Below are positions 40,103 to 49,950 of a stretch of 57,616 nt of DNA, piece by piece (position 1 is the stretch's first letter; each line of letters opens with the position of its first letter). The notes under the pieces are model-generated. The model made no database searches and was not told where the DNA came from. It saw only the letters and a list, made by a program, of their open reading frames with translations. Made by a program: the position numbers and the translations under genes. This DNA is from Candidatus Hydrogenedentota bacterium (GTDB lineage: Bacteria; Hydrogenedentota; Hydrogenedentia; Hydrogenedentales; JAEUWI01): the NCBI GenBank assembly GCA_016182605.1, contig JACPGE010000052.1:1-57616 (forward strand), read 5' to 3'.

Positions 40103-42213
40103 CGGCCGAGTTCCTCGACCACTTTACGCTCACCTATACCGCCGGCGTAAATGGCGCCATCGACGGAACCTCGCCACAAGCCGTCAGCCCCGGCGCGGAC
40201 GGCGCCCCGGTCACCGCCGTCCCCAACACGGGCTATATTTTCTCCGGATGGAGCGACGGCAACACCGATAACCCACGCACCGACACCAACGTCATGGCCA
40301 ACGTCAACGTAACGGCCAATTTCGCCTCCATGCCCTTCACCCTGCTTTACACGGCGGGACCAGGGGGCGTCATCACGGGAACCGCCGAGCAAACAGTACA
40401 GACCGGAGGCAACGGATCGCAGGTCCGCGCCAAGCCAGATTCGGGTTTTGCCTTCAAGATGTGGAGCGACGGCAGCACCGTGAATCCGCGCACCGACACC
40501 AACGTCACCGCCAACATCGACGTGACCGCCATCTTTGTGCCCCTCTATACCGTGCGCTACATCAGCGGCCCCAATGGCACCCTCCTGGGCGCCTCCCCGC
40601 AGTCCATTCCCGAGGGCGGAAACAGCACCCCGGTCACCATCGTACCCAATCCCGGCTACGCCTTCGTGAAATGGAGCGATGAGCGCACCGACAATCCGCG
40701 CATGGATACCAACATCACCGCCCCGCTTTCCGTCGATGCGATATACAAACGCCAATTCACCCTCACCTACACCGCCGGCGAAAATGGTTCCATCACCGGC
40801 GATTCCCCCCAGATCGTCGATCAAGGCGCCGACGGCACAGCCGTTACCGCCGTGCCCGATGAAAACTTCGCCTTCCTCCGATGGAGTGACGGCGTCTTCC
40901 AGAATCCGCGCACCGACCTCAATCTCCAGGCGGACGTCAACGCGATCGCCATTTTCGTCGACCACTTCACCCTCACCTATCTCGCCGATCCAAACGGTTC
41001 CATCGCCGGTGAAACTCAGCAATCCGTCCTCCCCGGTGCAGACGGAGCCCCGGTGACCGCAGTGCCCAATGATGGACATATCTTCCTCCAATGGAGCGAC
41101 GGCTCCACACAAAACCCCCGGACCGACACCGGCCTAAGCACCAACATCATCGTCACCGCGCAATTCGTCGGCAAGCCCGAGATGATTCCCGTGGCCGAAT
41201 CCACCTTCACCATGGGAAGTGCCGACTTCGGAGATGACCTGCAACATGGCATGGACGACGAACTGCCCCGCCACGAGGTCACCTTGTCCGCCTACGAAAT
41301 CAGCAAGTTTGAAGTGACCAACCAGCAGCTCTGCGACTTCCTGAACGACTACTACGAACGTGGCCTCCTGCGGCGCGCCGCGGGAGCCCCGTGGTCCGGT
41401 CAAATCGAGGGCATTTATGCCGGCGCCACCCCAAAGCGGATCGTCGCCTACAACCTCAAAGAATGCAACGTCACCTTCTCGAACGGAAAAATCATCCCAA
41501 AAACCAAAATCGGTCTACCCGGCGCCACCGTCTACAGCATGGGCAACCATCCCGCCACCAACATCACCTGGTTTGGCGCCGTCCTCTATGCCAATTGGCT
41601 CTCTGAGGCCGAAGGATTGACCCCCGTCTACGAAGAGGTCCTGTGGTCTGCAAACCTCGCCAACGACGGCTATCACCTCCCCACCGAAGCCCAGTGGGAA
41701 CGCGCCGCCGCATGGGATGGCACAAAGCACTGGATCTACAGTCTCACCGCCGACTCCATGAACGACATGAGTGCCAATGTGCGCAGGGATCGCGCCAACT
41801 TCGAAGTCGTCACCGACGATTTCATCAATCCCATCGGCCTGGTACAGGATGGCATCTCCCCCTACACCTCGCCCGTGGGATGGTTCAACGGCCTCAATAT
41901 TTCGCCCAATGGCAACCTCCAGACCGTGGACAGCAAGAGCCCCATCGGCGCCTACGACATGTCCGGCAACGTGATCGAATGGTGCCACGACCGCTATTCC
42001 GCCACCTATTACAGCGCAAGCCCCGCCTTGAACCCCGACGGCCCGCCTTCCGGCATCAGCAATGCCGCACGCGGGGGCGCCTGGGGCCGCACGCGCAACG
42101 CCAGAAACGTCCGCGCGGCCGTGCGCTTCAACTTCGCGCCCGATTTCACGGACGGCATCATCGGCTTCCGCATCGCACGGGGCGGCGGCCTGGAGGGAGA
42201 CGTGGGCGAATAA
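39847..42213 (+). CDS. B-repeat lipoprotein, C-terminal part with FGE-like domain (continuation after frameshift)
   Basis: In the frame shifted by one base, repeats resume at DNPRSDTNVQAGISVSATY and six more follow (WSDGNTSNP, WSDGNTDNP, WSDGSTVNP, WSDERTDNP, WSDGVFQNP, WSDGSTQNP). From about 41180 a formylglycine-generating-enzyme/sulfatase-modifying (DUF323-like) domain begins: FTMGSADFGDDLQHGMDDEL, PRHEVTLSAYEISKFEVTNQ, and YHLPTEAQWERAAAW, GAYDMSGNVIEWCHDRYS, GIIGFRIARGG. The two catalytic cysteines that true FGE carries in its RGGS-x-x-C-x-x-x-x-C segment are replaced (ARGGAWGRTRNARNVR), so this is likely a binding domain and not a modifying enzyme. No independent start is evident. Confidence 0.7.
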   Translation, partial: DNPRSDTNVQAGISVSATYKRQYTLTYLAGTGGAISGAALQVVNAAENGSPVTAVPSEGFVFFQWSDGNTSNPRTDTNVNANITVTAEFLDHFTLTYTAGVNGAIDGTSPQAVSPGADGAPVTAVPNTGYIFSGWSDGNTDNPRTDTNVMANVNVTANFASMPFTLLYTAGPGGVITGTAEQTVQTGGNGSQVRAKPDSGFAFKMWSDGSTVNPRTDTNVTANIDVTAIFVPLYTVRYISGPNGTLLGASPQSIPEGGNSTPVTIVPNPGYAFVKWSDERTDNPRMDTNITAPLSVDAIYKRQFTLTYTAGENGSITGDSPQIVDQGADGTAVTAVPDENFAFLRWSDGVFQNPRTDLNLQADVNAIAIFVDHFTLTYLADPNGSIAGETQQSVLPGADGAPVTAVPNDGHIFLQWSDGSTQNPRTDTGLSTNIIVTAQFVGKPEMIPVAESTFTMGSADFGDDLQHGMDDELPRHEVTLSAYEISKFEVTNQQLCDFLNDYYERGLLRRAAGAPWSGQIEGIYAGATPKRIVAYNLKECNVTFSNGKIIPKTKIGLPGATVYSMGNHPATNITWFGAVLYANWLSEAEGLTPVYEEVLWSANLANDGYHLPTEAQWERAAAWDGTKHWIYSLTADSMNDMSANVRRDRANFEVVTDDFINPIGLVQDGISPYTSPVGWFNGLNISPNGNLQTVDSKSPIGAYDMSGNVIEWCHDRYSATYYSASPALNPDGPPSGISNAARGGAWGRTRNARNVRAAVRFNFAPDFTDGIIGFRIARGGGLEGDVGE

Positions 42214-42265
42214 GTATAAAACCGGAAAGCCTTGCTTTTGGATTCGAAGCAGCCGCGCGCCGGAA

Positions 42266-43279
42266 TCACTTCCCGTGATTGTCCGGCCGCGCCAAGTCAT
42301 AGGCGCCAAGCACACCTGCAACGTATTGGTTGGCGGGCGGCTTGCCCTCCTGCTCATAACGCAGGAAACGCACATGCCCGTCCATGTACAACACGTTGCT
42401 CCCGCCAGGCACATGGGCATAGCCGTCGATCCGGGTGCTCAGCCGATCGCACATCACGAAAATCTCGCTTTGCCCCCGCGCTGAGCCGGCGGGATTGTTG
42501 ATGTCGGTGATGAGAAAACGCTCGATGCCTTCGCGCAGCCGGTAGATGATGTCGCCGCCCGCGTTGCCGAGCGGTTCGGGAAAATCCGCCGGATCCAGAA
42601 CGATGTCGTTCTGCGCCGCATACAGATTTCCCCCGAAAAGATCCAGAACGAGATGCTCAAAGGCCTCTCCGATTTGCGCGGCGCCCAGCCCGGGCGCTTC
42701 CGCGCCGGAGCCCAGGCCAGGCGGCACATACTCCGTGGCAGGCGCGGAAGGATCTTCCGGGCCCGTCCGATCGAATACCCACCCCATGTAAAAGTAGCAG
42801 TTGTTCGCAACGTTCATTCCGCGCTCGTCACTGCTCGTCGTGGGGCCGCCTTCCGGATCATGGCACATCCGGTTCACTTCCCACTCACCGGACACCGGAT
42901 TCTTCAAATCATCTATCCCCACGCTGATATTCGACGGGCAAATGAGCGCACGGGGGTCGCTCAAATACTCCGGGTACACCGCGTCCACGCGCGCAAAAGG
43001 CGACATCGCCGCCGTGTTGTACCCCGTCGGCGCGGGCGGATTCGCATCGCAGTCCAGCAGCGGCACGATCCCCAGTTGCATCGGCGGGAAATACCCGCTG
43101 TGCTCGTCCGCATACATCTTGTAGACGAGCCCCCATTGCTTCAGATTGTTTTGACAGCTTGCACGGCGGGCCGCCTCCCGCGCGCGGGCCAGTGCTGGCA
43201 GCAGTAGCGCCGCCAATATGCCGATGATGGCAATCACCGTCAGCAGTTCTATCAGGGTGAAACCGTGTCGCGATTTCAT
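42266..43279 (-). CDS. Type II pseudopilin-like protein (DUF1559/H-X9-DG type)
   Basis: 337 residues from ATG 43279 (GGAGGC upstream). Prepilin cleavage and helix: [20 protein letters not shown], then [20 protein letters not shown]. The C-terminal [18 protein letters not shown] is the display tag typical of planctomycete/verrucomicrobial DUF1559-like proteins. Probably a secreted pilin-like subunit or surface display protein. No secretion-machinery genes adjoin it. Confidence 0.85.
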   Translation of the reverse strand: MKSRHGFTLIELLTVIAIIGILAALLLPALARAREAARRASCQNNLKQWGLVYKMYADEHSGYFPPMQLGIVPLLDCDANPPAPTGYNTAAMSPFARVDAVYPEYLSDPRALICPSNISVGIDDLKNPVSGEWEVNRMCHDPEGGPTTSSDERGMNVANNCYFYMGWVFDRTGPEDPSAPATEYVPPGLGSGAEAPGLGAAQIGEAFEHLVLDLFGGNLYAAQNDIVLDPADFPEPLGNAGGDIIYRLREGIERFLITDINNPAGSARGQSEIFVMCDRLSTRIDGYAHVPGGSNVLYMDGHVRFLRYEQEGKPPANQYVAGVLGAYDLARPDNHGK

Positions 43280-43383
43280 GGGGCGTGCCTCCAAAATAAC
43301 CCGGTTCTGTGTCCATGCGTGGAAGCTTCTGCTGGCCGGGCACAGCCGCCCGGCCAGCACGATTCAAGAGAGTGCGCTATCGG

Positions 43384-44784
43384 TCAGGACTTGATCGTCT
43401 TGCGGATTCCGGCTATCCCGGCGAGCGCCGTCAGCAACACGAGGCCGCCAAGACCCGCGGCGGGCAAGACCGACGCCGCTTCGGATCCGCTCAAGAGCGG
43501 GTTCGTCGCTGCGGCAATGTAGTCCTCAAGCGTGAGCGAAGCCGCAACCGCATTCTCGAACTCTTCGAGATTCGTCAGGCCATCGCCGTCCAAATCGCCA
43601 TCGGCGGAGAAGGGCTCTCCCACCGCTTTCCCCGCCGCTCCCGCCACGCCGTAGCCGCCCGTGAGACCCAGGCTGCCCAAGCTCGCCTGGCCATCCGAAC
43701 TCAGCGTGAGCAACGCCGTGATGATGTTCTCGTACGGCGCAAAACCGAAGTAGGCCGGCTCCGAACGGAATTCCACGCGGTTCGCTTCATACGTGCAAAC
43801 CAGCTCCGCGTCAAGCGCGCTTCCACCGTGGCAAAGCACGTGTGCAAGCAGCCCGATTTCCCAACTGTCAATGATCCCGTTTCCAGTCAAATCCGTGCCC
43901 GCCCAGGTGACCGGCGGCCCCGGTATAACCGTGTCGAGAAAGCTGTACAGGGCCTGGCCTTCCATCGCAATCTCCGGACAGCCCTCGCTCAAACCGCCCA
44001 TGCATTCTCCTTCGCCTTCGCCTTCTCCCTCCCCTTCACCGCCGGAGATCTCGCAAGGACCCGTTCCATTGTTTACCGTGTCAATCGCGTCGCCGCATAC
44101 GGAAATCTGTTCCACCTGGAAATCGTTCGCAAGGCTCCCAAAGGTGTTGGTCGACGACACCTTGAAGGTCATGGCGTCCTCACTCACGTCGATGTCCATT
44201 GAGCCGGCGCTGCCAAGATCGATCGTCGCCAGCGAAACCGTCTCCTCTTCGTCTGTATCGAACTCAATCGCCACGGAGTCGCCCGTCCGTATGAACCGGA
44301 TCGCCCGCAGATCCGCCGTCACCGGACTCGCGCTCTGCGCCACCACGCCCTGGCCGCTCAACGCCGGAAAAAAGACCGCCGCAACGGTATACACGTTGAA
44401 AGAAGCGCCCCACGCCACCGAAAGATCGCCGCCCGCGAAAGAAAGCGTTATGCCGCAGGTCACCCCGCTCGGCGCGCTCACCTCACTCCCGGCTGTCGCC
44501 GGCGTTTGGCCGGGCACAAAACGCATTTCATAAATCACGTCGCCCGGCGCCACCGGGTCAAGGCCGGGAAGCGCAACCTCTACCAGGCTTCCCCGGGGGG
44601 GCGCATCCTCATTCGGACCCGCCGTAATCGTGATGGTGCCGCCATCATAATCCACGTTGGGATCGACGATTTGATCGGCGTCGCTGTCCCCCGTGTAAAT
44701 GGCCGTACCCGCAAAAACCGGCATCGCGGCCAAAACGGTCACGAGCCCGAGCAAACACATGCGATACATCGGTGAAATACTCAT
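43384..44784 (-). CDS. Secreted surface protein with GEGEG linker, EF-hand-like repeats and C-terminal sorting tail
   Basis: 466 residues from ATG 44784. Signal peptide CLLGLVTVLAAMPVFAGTA. A beta-rich N-terminal domain, a run of Gly-Glu pairs (near 265), a dockerin-like/EF-hand segment GTDLTGNGIIDSWEIGLL, and a second one DGDLDGDGLTNLEEFEN near the C-terminus. It ends with a hydrophobic helix preceded by SVLPAAGLGG and followed by a short basic tail (RKTIKS), the tripartite plan of PEP-CTERM/IPTL-type sorting signals. Divergent relatives share the Gly-Glu linker. Cell-surface anchoring is inferred. Same strand as, and 104 nt upstream of, the pseudopilin gene. Confidence 0.7.
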   Translation of the reverse strand: MSISPMYRMCLLGLVTVLAAMPVFAGTAIYTGDSDADQIVDPNVDYDGGTITITAGPNEDAPPRGSLVEVALPGLDPVAPGDVIYEMRFVPGQTPATAGSEVSAPSGVTCGITLSFAGGDLSVAWGASFNVYTVAAVFFPALSGQGVVAQSASPVTADLRAIRFIRTGDSVAIEFDTDEEETVSLATIDLGSAGSMDIDVSEDAMTFKVSSTNTFGSLANDFQVEQISVCGDAIDTVNNGTGPCEISGGEGEGEGEGEGECMGGLSEGCPEIAMEGQALYSFLDTVIPGPPVTWAGTDLTGNGIIDSWEIGLLAHVLCHGGSALDAELVCTYEANRVEFRSEPAYFGFAPYENIITALLTLSSDGQASLGSLGLTGGYGVAGAAGKAVGEPFSADGDLDGDGLTNLEEFENAVAASLTLEDYIAAATNPLLSGSEAASVLPAAGLGGLVLLTALAGIAGIRKTIKS

Positions 44785-45054
44785 GGAAGAAAACCTTTCC
44801 TTAAACGCTTGCTGTAATCTGCATGGGCCCCGGTACCGGGAGAGATTCCCGCGTGCCGGCGGCAGGGGCGCTCTGCAAAACACCCCGCTGCATGCTCAAT
44901 TGCATGTCCCGATGTTCAGTATACTAAACTGTTTTGCATGGTGCAAGAACTTTCGCTGCGGCAAATCACCCCTCCCCCGCCCCAATCGCGTCCGCCCAGT
45001 GCGCCGCACTCAAATGCAAGCAAAATCAATAAAATTTTGCCTGTTGTAATCGAT
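44785..45054. other. Intergenic region before the hybrid kinase
   Basis: About 270 bp separating divergent genes. It becomes AT-rich toward the kinase promoter (runs such as AAATCAATAAAATTTTG near 45025-45040). No gene or repeat seen. Confidence 0.35.
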
Positions 45055-45084
45055 TTGCGTTAACCGCGCATTATTCGATATAAT
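45055..45084 (+). promoter_or_regulatory. Predicted kinase promoter
   Basis: TTGCGT (45055-45060), 18-bp spacer, perfect TATAAT (45079-45084). The first ATG of the frame (45083) overlaps the -10 box, so it cannot be the real start. Confidence 0.45.
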
Positions 45085-45214
45085 GTATTCATCGCAAACC
45101 CTGCCCGCAGCATGCGCTTACGCCGTCGTGTACGACACCGGGAGCTATAATGGGCCGAATCACTCCTCTGAAAGCCACCTCTATCTCCAGCACGCCGTGC
45201 GCAAGAACCACCTC

Positions 45215-47584
45215 ATGATCGATCATGATGTGACCCACAAGGGCTCCCTGCACAGTGTGCTCTTCGAACATTCGAAAGACGGCATCCTTGTGCTTTCGCT
45301 AGGCGGCCAAGTCTGTGAGACCAACGCCGCCTTTGCCCAGCACCTGGGCTACTCAGTGAAGGAGTGTCTTCGCCTGAACATGTGGGACTGGGATGCCCAA
45401 TGGAATCAGAGCGAGTTGCTGGAATTGCTCCGGGCAACCCCCGAATCGGGCCGCACCTTCGAAACGGTGCACCGGCGCAGCGATGGCAGCCTGCGTGACG
45501 TGGAAGTGACGGCGAACCTCATCGAACTGGACGGACAACGCCAAGTGATCTGCGTGCACCGGGACATCACCGCGCGCAAGGCGGCGGTACGCGCCCTCCG
45601 GGAAAGCGAAAGCCGCCTCGAAAGCGCGTTGGCCGGCACCCGCGCCGGTCTCTGGGACTGGAACATTCAAACAGGCTCGTTGGTACTCAACGAGCGCTGG
45701 GCGGAGATCGTGGGCTACACCCTCTCCGAACTGGGCGCGCCTTCCATCGAAACGTGGAAGCGCCTGTGCCACGCCCGCGATCTGGAAAACGCCATGGCGC
45801 AGCTTGATCGGCACTTCCGCGGCGGCTCACGCTACTACGAATGCGAGTTCCGCATGCGCCACAAGGCCGGTCATTGGGTCTGGGTGCAGGATCGCGGGCA
45901 AGTCACCGAGTGGTCCGCCACGGGCGATCCCTTGCGCATGATCGGCACCCATCTGGACGTTACCGAGCGCGTAAACGCCGAAGCGCAGATCCGGGAGAGC
46001 GAGGCCCATTTCCGCAGCTACTTCGAGATGGGGCTCATCGGCATGGCCTCCTCAACACCCGGCAAACGCTGGATTCAGTTCAACGAGTGTCTGTGCGCCA
46101 TGCTCGGCTACACACGCGAAGAACTCCACGCCCTTTCATGGGATGCTTTGTCCCATCCCGATGACTTGAAACTCGAAGAGGCTTATTTCAATCTCGTGCT
46201 TCAGGGCGTGACCGATTCCTACACCCTCGAAAAACGCTTCCTGCGCAAAGACGGCGCCATCCTGCACACCCTGCTGTCCGCCGGCTGCATCCGGAACGAA
46301 GACGCCTCCGTAAACCGGTTCGTCGCCATGATTCAAGACCTCTCCGAGCGCAAGCAGGCCGAATCGCTCCGCCTGGACATGGAGCGGCGTATCCACCAGG
46401 CCCAAAAACTGGAAAGCCTGGGCGTGCTCGCCGGCGGCATCGCCCATGACTTCAACAATATTCTGACCGCCATCATGGGCCACGTCTCCATGGCCGTCGA
46501 TGTGCTCCCGCCAGACGCCGCCATCCGTCTCAACCTGGAGGAGAGCCTCAAAGCCTCACGGAAAGCCGCGGACCTCTGCCAGCAAATGCTCGCCTACGCC
46601 GGACGCGGACGGACGCACTACGAGCGCCTCCCGCTTGGGGGGCTCCTGCAAGATATGCTCGCCCTGCTGCGCCTCTCCATCTCCAAAAAGGCCGAACTTA
46701 ATATCTCGCTCGCGGAGGAACTCCCCCCCATTCTCGGCGATGCCACCCAATTGCGGCAGGTGATCATGAATCTGCTGATCAACGCCTCGGAAGCGCTTCA
46801 GGAAAAAAACGGGCAGATTACCGTGTCCGTTCAGGAAGAACTTTGCGCCCGGGACTTCCTCGCGCACATCGCGCCGCAGGAATTCCTTCAAGAAGGCCCC
46901 TACCTCCATCTGTGCATTGCGGACACCGGATGCGGAATGAGCGAAGAATCGCGGCAGCGGATCTTCGACCCCTTCTACACCACCAAATTCACCGGCCGCG
47001 GCCTGGGCATGTCCGCCGTCCAGGGCATCGTACGCGGGCACCGCGGCGCCATTCACATCGAATCCACACCCGGCCGCGGCACCTCCATTTCCATTTTCCT
47101 GCCTGCGAGCACCGCGGAAGCGGCACCGGAAGCAGCGCCGCCTGGACTGGAACCCGCGGCCGTGGCGCCAGGCGCCTGCATATTGCTCGTCGACGATGAA
47201 GAATCCATTCGCAATCTCGGGGCAACGCTGCTGCAACACATGGGCATGAATGTGTTGCTCGCCGCGGATGGTATCGAAGCCCTCGGCATCTTCAAAAAAC
47301 ACCGGCGCCAGATCGACGCGATCATCCTGGATCTGACCATGCCCAAGATGGACGGCGTGGAGACGCTCCGTGCTTTGCGCGAGATCGATGGCGCGGTGCC
47401 TGTGCTGCTTTCCAGCGGCTACAACGAGGAGGAAACCAACGCCCTCTTCGAAGGCGCCTCCGTCACCGGCTTCCTCCAAAAACCGTACACCTGCGGCGAG
47501 TTGTCTGCCCATCTGCGCAAGGTGCTGGAACCCGGAGCCGGCGCGCCCGCTCAGAATCGCTTCCCGGTCACCTCCCGTTCATAA
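45215..47584 (+). CDS. Hybrid sensor histidine kinase (PAS-PAS-PAS-HisKA-HATPase-REC)
   Basis: 789 residues counted from ATG 45215, the first in-frame ATG downstream of the predicted promoter (weak ribosome site; alternatives exist). Three PAS domains (about 10-120, 135-255, 260-375). HisKA H-box LGVLAGGIAHDFNNILTAIM, N-box VIMNLLINASEALQ, G1 CIADTGCGMSEESRQRIFDP, G2 GRGLGMSAVQGIV, then a receiver domain CILLVDDEESIRNLG with phospho-acceptor in IILDLTMPKMDG and Lys in FLQKPYT. No transmembrane helix, so a cytoplasmic sensor. Its stop overlaps the convergent rhaA 3' end by 34 nt. Confidence 0.88.
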   Translation: MIDHDVTHKGSLHSVLFEHSKDGILVLSLGGQVCETNAAFAQHLGYSVKECLRLNMWDWDAQWNQSELLELLRATPESGRTFETVHRRSDGSLRDVEVTANLIELDGQRQVICVHRDITARKAAVRALRESESRLESALAGTRAGLWDWNIQTGSLVLNERWAEIVGYTLSELGAPSIETWKRLCHARDLENAMAQLDRHFRGGSRYYECEFRMRHKAGHWVWVQDRGQVTEWSATGDPLRMIGTHLDVTERVNAEAQIRESEAHFRSYFEMGLIGMASSTPGKRWIQFNECLCAMLGYTREELHALSWDALSHPDDLKLEEAYFNLVLQGVTDSYTLEKRFLRKDGAILHTLLSAGCIRNEDASVNRFVAMIQDLSERKQAESLRLDMERRIHQAQKLESLGVLAGGIAHDFNNILTAIMGHVSMAVDVLPPDAAIRLNLEESLKASRKAADLCQQMLAYAGRGRTHYERLPLGGLLQDMLALLRLSISKKAELNISLAEELPPILGDATQLRQVIMNLLINASEALQEKNGQITVSVQEELCARDFLAHIAPQEFLQEGPYLHLCIADTGCGMSEESRQRIFDPFYTTKFTGRGLGMSAVQGIVRGHRGAIHIESTPGRGTSISIFLPASTAEAAPEAAPPGLEPAAVAPGACILLVDDEESIRNLGATLLQHMGMNVLLAADGIEALGIFKKHRRQIDAIILDLTMPKMDGVETLRALREIDGAVPVLLSSGYNEEETNALFEGASVTGFLQKPYTCGELSAHLRKVLEPGAGAPAQNRFPVTSRS

Positions 47585-48816
47585 CTCAAAACCTCCTCTA
47601 TCCAGCCCGCTCCCGCGGGCACATTGTGCATCGCGCAATATTGATTCCACACCGCCCCGAAAGGAAGCGTCTTCGCCGTTTCCAGCAGCCCCAGCTTCTT
47701 GAAGCCGTTGCCGCTTTCCTCCGCCTCCAGCAGCAGCGCGCGCGGCTCCAGCAGCCCCAGCAGCAAGCCCTGAAGCGTCGCGCGTATCCCCGTCACATAG
47801 GCGCCAACCCGGTTGATACTCGCATCAAAAAAATCCAGCGCGACACGAAAATTCGCGCTGCCGCCGCAACGCACTATCTCCAGCGCAAGCTCCCGGATCG
47901 AATCGTCCAGCACCACCACGTGATCGCTGTCCCACCGGACCGGCCGGCTCACGTGAAGCAGCAGCTCGTCCGTGTATTGAAGGATAGACGAGAGTTTGTC
48001 CGCCACGGACTCCGTGGGATGGAAATGCCCCATGTCCAGACACAACAGTTTGCCGCGGGTGATCGCGTAGCCCAAATAAAACTCGTGCGAACCCGCCACG
48101 AAGCTTTCGCTCCCAATACCAAAAAGCTTGGACTCCACCGCGTCGATCAGGTGCGCCTCGTCATGGTCCTCCGCGAAACAGGCATCCAGCGACGCTGCCA
48201 AAATCCGCCGGTGCCCCATCCGATCCATCGTGAAATCTTTCGCACCGTCCGGAATCCACACGTTGTGGACACAGGCGCTTTTCTGCTGCACGCCCATGGC
48301 CGCGCCAATTTCGCGGCACCGTTTCACATGCTCGATCCAGAACTCCCGTGTCCCGGCGTCCTTGCTGCTCAGGGTAAAGCCCGATTCCGCCTTGGGGTGC
48401 GAAAAGCACGTCGAATTAAAGTCCAGCGGCACGCCCTGCTCCCGCCCCCAATCCAGCCATCCCTGAAATTGCGTTATGGAAATCGCGTCGCGATCGACCG
48501 GCTGCGAAAACTCCCCGTAGCTCGCATGCAGATTCAACCGGTGTTTCCCCGGCACCAGCGTAAACACCTTCTCGTAATCCTGGCGCGCCTCCGCGATGCT
48601 CCGCGCCTTGCCGGGATAATTCCCCGTCGTCTGTATGCCGCCGCCGCCCAGTGTGGCCCCGGCACGCTCAAATCCCCCCACATCGTCCGCCTGCCAGCAA
48701 TGAATCGAAATGGGGAACTTCGGCAGCGTGCGCAGCGCGTGCTCCGTGTCGACGCCAAGCGCGGCGTACTGCTCTTGCGCGCGCAGATAATCGGAAGCAA
48801 TGGTCGAGGCGGACAT
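47551..48816 (-). CDS. rhaA: L-rhamnose isomerase
   Basis: 421 residues, against about 419 in E. coli. FPISIHCWQADDVGGFERAG, HLINAH-like RLNLHASYGE, GVPLDFNSTCFSHPKAESGF, VHNVWIPDGAKDFTMDRMG, YLGYAITRGKLLCLDMGHFH and LHVSRPVRWDSDHVVVLDD are the conserved RhaA blocks, including the metal-binding Glu, Asp and His residues. Converts rhamnose to rhamnulose for RhaB at 36195. AAGGA precedes ATG 48816. Confidence 0.93.
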   Translation of the reverse strand: MSASTIASDYLRAQEQYAALGVDTEHALRTLPKFPISIHCWQADDVGGFERAGATLGGGGIQTTGNYPGKARSIAEARQDYEKVFTLVPGKHRLNLHASYGEFSQPVDRDAISITQFQGWLDWGREQGVPLDFNSTCFSHPKAESGFTLSSKDAGTREFWIEHVKRCREIGAAMGVQQKSACVHNVWIPDGAKDFTMDRMGHRRILAASLDACFAEDHDEAHLIDAVESKLFGIGSESFVAGSHEFYLGYAITRGKLLCLDMGHFHPTESVADKLSSILQYTDELLLHVSRPVRWDSDHVVVLDDSIRELALEIVRCGGSANFRVALDFFDASINRVGAYVTGIRATLQGLLLGLLEPRALLLEAEESGNGFKKLGLLETAKTLPFGAVWNQYCAMHNVPAGAGWIEEVLSYEREVTGKRF

Positions 48817-48968
48817 GCAAGGATTCCTTCACGTTGGGGTTGGTCTTGAATCGGCGGACGCTAGTATACTGAATTCATACTGCCAAAGGCGCACTGCGAT
48901 GGCGCCGGCCGTGCCGCAGTTGCCCGGGCCTGCTCCGGGCCGGGGCGCACCTCAAAAACGGAGACGCC

Positions 48969-49757
48969 ATGATTCTCGATCCCATCGGCATTTTCCATTG
49001 CGCCGCAAAATACCCCTACGACGCCGCGCGCCAGGGAAGCCTCGCCCCGGACAAGCGCGGCACGGTGGAACTCCATCCCGGCCACAACTACGAACAGGCC
49101 CTGCAGGGCATCGAAGGCTTCTCGCACCTCTGGCTCCTCTTTCAATTCCACCAGAACGCCCATTGGAAACCCCTGGTACAGCCACCGCGCGGTCACACCA
49201 AAATCGGCGTCTTCGCTTCGCGCGCACCCTACCGGCCCAATCCCATCGGCATCTCCTGCGTGCGCCTCCTCGCCGTCTCGGGCCGGCGCCTGGACGTGGC
49301 CGGCCACGATCTGCTCGACGCCACACCCATCCTCGATATCAAACCCTACCTCCCCTACGCCGACGCCTTTCCAGAGGCCACGCCAGGATGGACCGGACCG
49401 CTCAAAGGCGCATCCTGGCAGGTGCTGCTTTCAGAAATGGCGCGGGAACAATGCGGCTGGCTGCGGGAACAGGGCCTGGAATGCCTGGAAGACTTCGCCC
49501 TCCAGCAACTCTCCGCCGATCCGCTGGAAACCGCGCGCAAACGCGTGCGCCCGCGTGGCGGCGATCGATGGACGCTGGCCTACCGCACCTGGCGCATCCG
49601 CTTCACCGCCGCGCACGAAGAGAAAACCATCCTCGTGGAATCGATCGGTTCCGGTTATTCCCCCGGCGAACGGGACGATCCCGACGACCACTATAAAGAC
49701 AAAGCGGTGCACCGCGCATTCGTCGCGCGCTACCCCACGGACGACGAAACGCCATGA
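48969..49757 (+). CDS. trmO: tRNA (N6-threonylcarbamoyladenosine37-N6)-methyltransferase TrmO
   Basis: 262 residues. TsaA/YaeB-type beta-barrel: GIFHCAAKYPYDAARQGSLA, the substrate motif GHNYEQALQGIEGFSHLWLL, FASRAPYRPNPIGISCVRLL and DATPILDIKPYLPYAD, all hallmark stretches. The C-terminal lobe is present. Methylates t6A37 in threonine tRNAs. GGAG lies before ATG 48969. A short ORF begins on its stop (ATGA at 49754) but loses protein-like character after about 20 codons. Confidence 0.9.
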   Translation: MILDPIGIFHCAAKYPYDAARQGSLAPDKRGTVELHPGHNYEQALQGIEGFSHLWLLFQFHQNAHWKPLVQPPRGHTKIGVFASRAPYRPNPIGISCVRLLAVSGRRLDVAGHDLLDATPILDIKPYLPYADAFPEATPGWTGPLKGASWQVLLSEMAREQCGWLREQGLECLEDFALQQLSADPLETARKRVRPRGGDRWTLAYRTWRIRFTAAHEEKTILVESIGSGYSPGERDDPDDHYKDKAVHRAFVARYPTDDETP

Positions 49758-49950
49758 TCCCCGAGGACATCTTCCTGTTCCAGAAGCAGATCGCCAAGAG
49801 TTCCTCCAATGCAGTCCGAAGGGCTGTCCGGCGATGCGTGGTGGACTCACCACGTCTCGCTATTCACGAGTCTCCAGGGGCGCGCGTTTCTCGCTCCTTG
49901 CACGTTCTGCATTCACACCCCAACGCGAAGACCATGAAACGGTGCTGTCC

